A stretch of 64,000 nucleotides of DNA, from assembly GCA_902774815.1 (NCBI GenBank), contig CACYJV010000001.1:1-64000 (forward strand). Reading direction: 5' to 3'. Below, one piece after another: positions 58,733 through 64,000 of this stretch (position 1 is its first letter; each line of letters begins with the position of its first letter). Below the pieces are notes generated by a model. That model did not search any database. It saw nothing but the letters and a program-made list of their open reading frames with translations, and was not told the origin of the DNA. Source of the stretch: an uncultured Prevotellaceae bacterium. Its GTDB lineage: Bacteria > Bacteroidota > Bacteroidia > Bacteroidales > Bacteroidaceae. The position numbers and the translations under genes were made by a program.

Positions 58733-61051
58733 TTAGTTTGTCTTGACTTCACTCCACTTGGGCGGTTCTATGTGGAGAAGATGACGTACAAAGAAGTCGT
58801 AACGTTTGTGTTCGCCATAACGTTCACCCATGGTGTGATGGACGCCAGGTAGGACGACGAGTTCGAAGTCCTTGCCTGCGCGGACGAGCGCATCTACAAC
58901 CTGCATGGTGCTGGCAGGGTCGACGTTGTCATCGAGCTCACCAACAACGAGCATCAACGGGCGTTCGAGTTTTGAAGCGTGATAGACATTGCTGCACTCA
59001 ACATACGACGAGTCAACAGGATAGCCCATCCACTGTTCATTCCACCAGATCTTGTCCATTCGATTGTCGTGACAACCGCAGGAAGAATAAGCAGCCTTGT
59101 AGAAATCGCCATGCAACAGAACAGCTGTTGTAGACTCCTGTCCTCCAGCAGAGGCGCCGAAGATGCCCACATTGTCAGCATCCATGTAGGGATACTTCTC
59201 TGCTGCAGCACGAATCCATTCCTTACGATCGGGGAAACCGGCATCTTTAAGGTTCTTATAGCACACCTCTTCGAACTCTTTTCCACGCCATGAGGTGCCC
59301 ATTCCATCGAGTTGCACGACGATGAAGCCCAGTTCGGCCAGCGGTGTCATATTCCAATTGAAAGGTTGGAAGGACTTTGGCGTATAAGCATCGCCAGGGC
59401 CAGCATAGATGTATTCAATAACGGGATACTTCTTCGAAGGATCGAAATTGGTAGGACGCTGAATGATGCCCCACATCGGTGTCTTACCATCACGACCAGG
59501 AGCTACGAACACTTCTGGTGCCTGCCAGCCGTTCTCGATAAGGCGTGAGATATCGGAAGATTCTATCTTTTGGAATGCAGAAGCAGAAGTGCTCAGGGGT
59601 GTAAACGACACCTTTCGTATAGTTGTAACGGGTGCCTGTGAGGGCGAGGAATAGGTGTCGACGAGGTATTGGCGATCATAGGAGAATTGGGCACGATGGT
59701 TGCCTTCCTCGGGCGTAAGTTCCTGCATGCCAGAGCCATCGAAACGGATGGTGAAATAGTGTATGTTATACGGGTCTTCATCGGGATGAACACCTGAAGC
59801 TGTGAAATAGATGACTTCAGCCTCTTCGTCGACATGAAGGACATCACGTACACACCAAGAACCATGGGTGACCTGGAGCCCCACCCCAGTCCCACCCAAT
59901 GGGAGAAGGGATTGATTACTTGATTTCTTTGCTCTATGCCTACTCGTTTTTGAGGTGTTTGAATTACTTAACTTCTTTCCATACAGATAGATATGGTTCC
60001 AGTTGTCTCGCTCACTTGTCCAGAGAAGGCGGCCATCAGAAAGCCAATGACGCCAAATACGGTTGTAGTTCACAAACTTCTCCGAGCGTTCTTCAATGAG
60101 AGGAGTCAACTGGCCAGTCTCAGCATCCATGGCAAGAAGCTGATATAGCTTATGGCCACGCTGATTGTATTCCATGGTGACAAACCGACTATCGGGTGTC
60201 CACCGGAACCATTCGAGAGAGTATTGCATACCCAGTGCTCCCTCACCAACGGAGATTGTTTGATGAGCTGCTGTGGAGTCAATAACAAAAATAAACGGGG
60301 TGAATTGTGGGAGGTCGTCACCAGGTTTGGCATACTCTTGTTGGTGGAGGATTGGTTGAAGTTGGTCCTGGGGTGATGACTCCACATAGTATGCGTAACG
60401 CTTCTCGACCGCCTTGCGCTTGCAAACGAAAAGTTTACGTGAGTCAGGCGACCAAAGAATACGATTACTATAGTAATGGCCTATGGTACCATCTTGCGTG
60501 AGATGATGCTTCTCACTATAGGGACGACCTACTTCATGGACTATGAGATTGTAACCCTCGACCCATGCCTCCCACTTACCATCGGGCGAAGTGACAAGCC
60601 GTTGCTCCTGCTCCTCATCGACTTCCATCCAATGGCGTTGTGGCTGTCGGAAGGGAGTACGGCCTCCACCTGCTCCTCCGAAAGGAGGGGTTCCACGACG
60701 GCGTTGGCGTTCCCTGCCTGCAGGACGGATTGAGGCCAAAGCCTCGTTCATTTCTTTTTCTGACGAGAACTCCTGCTTCGAGTTCTCATCAGCATCGAAT
60801 ACTATAAACCGTTGTCCTTCAGGAGTTTGAACGGAATAGCTAAAGACATGCGTCGAATCTATCCATCGGATGTTCTGCGCCCAATGATATACGTTCTTGG
60901 CGCTGAACTTTTCTTGCAAGGAATATGCACGATTGTAGTCCTCGATGGTTCCTTGAGCAAGAGAAGGCATAGCGACAAAGGAACAAAGTGACATTGTAAC
61001 AAGATGGCATAGCAACCATGTTACGGGGTTTGGGTGTTGGTTCTTGTTCAT
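58733..61051 (-). CDS. Dipeptidyl-peptidase-IV-like serine peptidase (S9) with repeat-derived loops
   Basis: The 772-residue secreted peptidase removes dipeptides, typically after proline, or cuts related substrates. A signal peptide (WLLCHLVTMSLCSFVAMPSLAQG region) leads to an eight-bladed propeller domain (about 35-510) and a C-terminal alpha/beta hydrolase domain. The triad is seen in GIFGASAGGQEST (Ser near 631), VGELDDNVDP (Asp near 707) and GVHHTMGE (His near 741). Two loops, RRGTPPFGGAGGGRTPF and SNQSLLPLGGTGVGLQV, are encoded by palindromic repeat elements (60661-60690 and 59875-59910). It is downstream of the hybrid sensor gene (14 bp), so the two may be cotranscribed. Confidence 0.88.
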   Translation of the reverse strand: MNKNQHPNPVTWLLCHLVTMSLCSFVAMPSLAQGTIEDYNRAYSLQEKFSAKNVYHWAQNIRWIDSTHVFSYSVQTPEGQRFIVFDADENSKQEFSSEKEMNEALASIRPAGRERQRRRGTPPFGGAGGGRTPFRQPQRHWMEVDEEQEQRLVTSPDGKWEAWVEGYNLIVHEVGRPYSEKHHLTQDGTIGHYYSNRILWSPDSRKLFVCKRKAVEKRYAYYVESSPQDQLQPILHQQEYAKPGDDLPQFTPFIFVIDSTAAHQTISVGEGALGMQYSLEWFRWTPDSRFVTMEYNQRGHKLYQLLAMDAETGQLTPLIEERSEKFVNYNRIWRHWLSDGRLLWTSERDNWNHIYLYGKKLSNSNTSKTSRHRAKKSSNQSLLPLGGTGVGLQVTHGSWCVRDVLHVDEEAEVIYFTASGVHPDEDPYNIHYFTIRFDGSGMQELTPEEGNHRAQFSYDRQYLVDTYSSPSQAPVTTIRKVSFTPLSTSASAFQKIESSDISRLIENGWQAPEVFVAPGRDGKTPMWGIIQRPTNFDPSKKYPVIEYIYAGPGDAYTPKSFQPFNWNMTPLAELGFIVVQLDGMGTSWRGKEFEEVCYKNLKDAGFPDRKEWIRAAAEKYPYMDADNVGIFGASAGGQESTTAVLLHGDFYKAAYSSCGCHDNRMDKIWWNEQWMGYPVDSSYVECSNVYHASKLERPLMLVVGELDDNVDPASTMQVVDALVRAGKDFELVVLPGVHHTMGERYGEHKRYDFFVRHLLHIEPPKWSEVKTN
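59875..59910 (-). repeat. REP-like element inside the peptidase gene (copy 1)
   Basis: The minus strand reads CCCTTCTCCCATTGGGTGGG followed by ACTGGGGTGGGG, the same design as the groES-groEL gap repeats, and stays in frame. Confidence 0.6.
60661..60690 (-). repeat. REP-like element inside the peptidase gene (copy 2)
   Basis: The minus strand reads ACCCCTCCTTTCGGAGGAGC followed by AGGTGGAGG, a hairpin that encodes TPPFGGAGGG in frame. Confidence 0.6.
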
Positions 61052-61065
61052 ATTACGGATTGATT

Positions 61066-63999
61066 TTATGATTTCATCATTTCACCAGGTTTCTTGCCGA
61101 ACTGTTTCTGGAAACACTTCGTAAAGTAAGACGGCGAGCTGAAGCCCACCATGTAGCATACCTCATTGACACGATACTTCCCTTCGGCAAGTAGCATAGC
61201 CGCCTTCTTTAGACGAACCACCTGAATCATTTCATTAGGAGTGACATCAGTGAGCGACTTAATTTTGGTAAAGAGCCCGCTACGGCTAATGTTGAGTTGC
61301 TCTGCCAAGAAGGTAACTGAGAGTTCCGGACTGGTCATATTTTCCTCAATAATTTGCGTCATTTTCTTGAGAAATTCGTTATCAATGTCGCTGTTAGCCA
61401 ATGGATCTATGGCTTGTCGAGGCTGTTGTGAGAATTGCTTCATGAGCTCGCGACGGCGGCTGATGAGGTTGCGAATACATGCATCGAGGTACTTCAGCGA
61501 GAAGGGTTTCTCGATATAGGCATCTGCACCGATGTCCATACCCTGAGACTTCGAGTCATCATCGGTCTTCGCAGTCAGCATGATGAGAGGAATATGACTT
61601 GTATTGCGATTAGCACGCACGCGTCGGCAGAATTCAGCACCGTCCATTTCTGGCATCATCCAGTCGCTGACAATCAGGGAGACAACATTCTGGCTCAGTT
61701 GCCGAATACCTTCAATACCATTAACGGCTGTTAGCACCGTGTAACCATCGGCAAAATGGTTTGCAAGGAATGCAAGCATGTCGGCATCATCCTCGACAAT
61801 AAGGACCGTAGGAGTCTCCTCCACCCCTTCAGTGGGAAGTGGAGTCGTATCACTTTTTGCAGAACCTTCGCTCCCATCAACGCCTTCTTCCGGAAGGAGG
61901 GGTGCTGTTTCATCAACATCTTCCCCATAGGGAGAGGTTAACTGGCTGACAGGCAGTGTGACAATGAATCGAGCCCCTTGCCCAGGCTCTGACTCAACTC
62001 TGACTTCGCCATGGTGTTGGTCAACGATGGTCTTCACTATGGACAGACCAATACCTGTGCCAGGCTTGTTATCACGTGCCTGATAGAACGCGTCGAATAT
62101 CTTTGCCCGGTCATCCTTGCTGATACCTGCCCCATTATCTTCAACGATGATGCTAAAATGACTTGAATCGGCAGTATCAACATGGCACGATAGGCTAACT
62201 TGGTCGTTCGTATACTTAACGGCATTGGTCATTAGGTTACTGATGACCTTTGTTATTCCTTCTTCGTCGACCACTGCCATGAAGTCAGGAGCAGGATAAT
62301 CAACGTTGAACGCAATGTTTCGCTGTCGAAGAGTGAGTTCGAATCGTTCAGCAACAGATCGCATGAGGTTGGCAATGTTGTGAGATGCGAAACGCATCGT
62401 GAATCCTTGTTGCTGGACTTTATTGAAGTCAAGCAACTGATTGACAAGCGTCAGAAGCCGATGAGCATTGCGATCGATGAGGGTTATCAATGAGTTGGAA
62501 GAACTAAGGGTGCTCATCTGACCATTCGGATTTGTCATTCCAGAAGCCGCCATGTTCTGTTTAAGAGTTTCTAGCGGGCCGATGATAAGCGAAACCGGCG
62601 TCCGGATTTCATGGGCTATCATCGTAAAGAAACGCAAACGAGCGTCGCGAACTTCAGCCTCAGCCTGATCATTGATGTGTTGCAATTCCTGTTGATGCCG
62701 TTGCTCAGCGCGACGCAGCCGGAAATGCGTATATCCATAAATGGCTAGAAGCCCCAAAAGCAGATAGAGTAGCTTGGCGGGCCATGAAAGCCAGAATGGT
62801 GGATGAACGACGATGCGGAGTTGGGCTTCCTCTGTGCACCAAGTTCCGTCATTGTTGGTGGCTTTTACACGGAATGTATAAGTGCCTGAGGGCACATTAG
62901 TGTAGGAAGCTTCATGACGATTACCACAGTAAACCCACGATTTGTCGAACCCCTCAAGCATGTAGGCATATTGGTTTTTCTCAGGTGCACAATAGCTTAA
63001 TGCTGCAAATGAGAGCGTGAAAACATCGTTGCCATGTGAAAGGTCCAATTGGGAAATATGCGAAAGGCTCTGCGACAACGGCTCATCGCCCACTGCAATG
63101 GTCTTGTTGTAGATACGCAATGAAGTGATAAACACTGGCGGAGGCGTGTTATTGACGGCTATCTCATAGGGATAGACTGCGCAAAAGCCCCTGACGCTGC
63201 CAAAATAAAGACGACCGTCGGATGCCTTTAAGACAGAATTGGGTTGAAATTGCTCACTGCAGAGGCCATCGAACTTGTTGAACAACAACACATCGCGATC
63301 CTGATTGTAGCGCACAACGCCTTTTGTGGTGGTCAACCAAAGATATTGACCATCTTGGACGATGCCACGGATGTCGTTACTGGGTATGTCGAGCCGAACA
63401 GGAACAAACACATCGCGCGCCTCATCGTAGAGACAAAGTCCCATCTCGGTACCAACCCAAAGGCGGTGCTCATCGGTTATGCAGATACAGCTAATCTGAT
63501 CGCTTGCAAGTGAGAGCGTGTCGCCTGCCTGATGCCGATAGTTCTTCCATGACTTGGAACCCCGTTGATAGCACCATACGCCGCCCCCCTGCGTGGAGAA
63601 CCAGAGACGGCCTCGATGATCTTCGTCGATGTCGATGGTAAGTGCCCCGAACGACTTTACGGGTTGGAAATTAGCACCGGAATGATTGTATGCTGAGACG
63701 CCACTCATGGAACCTGCCCACAACGTTCCCTTTGAATCTTTGTAAAGGGCATAGCAACTGAGGTCGTTAAGGCCATGTTCGTTGGAAAAACGGGATGTCT
63801 GATGAGAGCCGAGGTTCATGCGGAAGATACCGTCAGCATAGGTTCCGATCCACAAATCGTTTCCATCGATGCAAAGGGCATGGATGTTGAGGCGTGAAAA
63901 AGCTTTGCGCTGTGGAAAATCAAGAAAGGCATCACCCTGCCCACCCTGATAGCACGATAGTCCTCCGTCGTCGGTAGCTATCCAGACATGACCTTTGTC
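61066..63999 (-). CDS. Hybrid two-component system sensor (5' end outside window)
   Basis: 977 residues are visible; the frame is open to the window edge, where DKGHVWIATDDGGLSCYQG continues the propeller. The layout is the Bacteroidota hybrid two-component system: periplasmic propeller repeats (Reg_prop, for example RLWVGTEMGLCLYDE), a Y_Y_Y domain (YAYMLEGFDKSWVYCGN), a membrane helix (KLLYLLLGLLAIYGYTHF), a histidine kinase (MIAHEIRTPVSLI with the phospho-His near 461; DNGAGISKDDRAKIFDAFYQ), a receiver (VLIVEDDADM, SDWMMPEMDG, KPF) and an AraC DNA-binding domain ending KPGEMMKS. Such sensors detect an oligosaccharide in the periplasm and switch on nearby degradation genes. The linker between kinase and receiver holds three repeat-derived segments. 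Confidence 0.95.
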   Translation of the reverse strand, partial: DKGHVWIATDDGGLSCYQGGQGDAFLDFPQRKAFSRLNIHALCIDGNDLWIGTYADGIFRMNLGSHQTSRFSNEHGLNDLSCYALYKDSKGTLWAGSMSGVSAYNHSGANFQPVKSFGALTIDIDEDHRGRLWFSTQGGGVWCYQRGSKSWKNYRHQAGDTLSLASDQISCICITDEHRLWVGTEMGLCLYDEARDVFVPVRLDIPSNDIRGIVQDGQYLWLTTTKGVVRYNQDRDVLLFNKFDGLCSEQFQPNSVLKASDGRLYFGSVRGFCAVYPYEIAVNNTPPPVFITSLRIYNKTIAVGDEPLSQSLSHISQLDLSHGNDVFTLSFAALSYCAPEKNQYAYMLEGFDKSWVYCGNRHEASYTNVPSGTYTFRVKATNNDGTWCTEEAQLRIVVHPPFWLSWPAKLLYLLLGLLAIYGYTHFRLRRAEQRHQQELQHINDQAEAEVRDARLRFFTMIAHEIRTPVSLIIGPLETLKQNMAASGMTNPNGQMSTLSSSNSLITLIDRNAHRLLTLVNQLLDFNKVQQQGFTMRFASHNIANLMRSVAERFELTLRQRNIAFNVDYPAPDFMAVVDEEGITKVISNLMTNAVKYTNDQVSLSCHVDTADSSHFSIIVEDNGAGISKDDRAKIFDAFYQARDNKPGTGIGLSIVKTIVDQHHGEVRVESEPGQGARFIVTLPVSQLTSPYGEDVDETAPLLPEEGVDGSEGSAKSDTTPLPTEGVEETPTVLIVEDDADMLAFLANHFADGYTVLTAVNGIEGIRQLSQNVVSLIVSDWMMPEMDGAEFCRRVRANRNTSHIPLIMLTAKTDDDSKSQGMDIGADAYIEKPFSLKYLDACIRNLISRRRELMKQFSQQPRQAIDPLANSDIDNEFLKKMTQIIEENMTSPELSVTFLAEQLNISRSGLFTKIKSLTDVTPNEMIQVVRLKKAAMLLAEGKYRVNEVCYMVGFSSPSYFTKCFQKQFGKKPGEMMKS
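61811..61938 (-). repeat. Three REP-like hairpins in the kinase-receiver linker
   Basis: Hairpins at about 61815-61845 (CTTCCCACTGAAGGGGTGGA), 61871-61905 (CCCCTCCTTCCGGAAGAAGG) and 61912-61938 (TCTCCCTATGGGGAAGA) encode PLPTEGVEE, PLLPEEGVDGSEG and SPYGEDVDE in frame. The region is low in predicted structure and its length differs from typical linkers. Confidence 0.6.
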
Positions 64000-64000
64000 A

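Noticed and set aside
56682-64000. Complete polysaccharide utilisation locus around the hybrid sensor
   Set aside because: An esterase, peptidase and sensor are present, but no SusC/SusD pair or glycoside hydrolase lies beside them within the window, so the locus cannot be called.

Overview
The window looks like a chromosomal segment of a Bacteroidota bacterium, most likely a Prevotella/Segatella-like member of the Bacteroidales. The main evidence is the repeated promoter signature TTTG-N19/20-TAnnTTTG with little Shine-Dalgarno sequence, an AraC-ended hybrid two-component sensor, surface lipoprotein and T9SS-like export signals, BtuB/BtuG-type B12 uptake, and a pectin-degrading gene set. I recognise no prophage, transposase, conjugation gene, cas gene, rRNA or known defence system. 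One tRNA (Phe) is present. Gene identities come from reading motifs, without database searches.

Layout. 0-7.6 kb: the end of a cytochrome c assembly gene (ccsA), a repeat-rich gap, then a minus-strand asparagine/fumarate operon (dcuB, ansB, porin, aspA) divergent from an AraC-type regulator. 7.6-15.6 kb: guaA, a MurU-like nucleotidyltransferase, an FAD-dependent dehydrogenase, an AmgK-like sugar kinase fused to a RapZ C-terminal domain, and groEL/groES. 15.8-32.7 kb: a FISUMP surface protein followed by a long minus-strand run for rhamnogalacturonan I (pectin) breakdown: GH28, CE12, a giant PL11 lyase, GH2, a double esterase, an MG2-domain protein and an SGNH hydrolase. 33.4-39.6 kb: an SDR oxidoreductase, then sppA-lpxK-punA-thiL and tRNA-Phe. 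39.7-48.7 kb: a PL1 pectate lyase, trmO, a PAP2 phosphatase, an LTA-synthase-like transferase, manC, two small winged-helix proteins, aspS and a DUF1573 protein. 49.1-56.2 kb: btuG/btuB behind a cobalamin riboswitch, and two DASS carboxylate transporters. 56.7-64 kb: a CE1-type esterase with an internal degenerate duplication, a DPP-IV-like peptidase and a hybrid two-component sensor cut by the window end.

How the genes work together. Asparaginase makes aspartate in the periplasm, Dcu can exchange it for C4-dicarboxylates, and AspA turns it into fumarate for anaerobic respiration. The pectin enzymes cover backbone cleavage (PL11, GH28, PL1), deacetylation (CE12, SGNH and alpha/beta esterases) and side-chain trimming (GH2), but no SusC/SusD pair lies in the window. 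BtuB and BtuG together capture vitamin B12 under riboswitch control.

The most unusual content is non-coding. Three separated intergenic arrays (about 17.05, 33.2 and 48.8 kb) are built on an almost strict 22-bp period with a conserved AAAGCAATG/CATTGCTTT core. Two of them share units that differ by one base. I do not recognise this family. The window also carries several palindromic and tandem short repeats, some lying in frame inside genes (DPP-IV, the hybrid sensor, GH2, SDR), and a nested palindromic element at 32954-33076.
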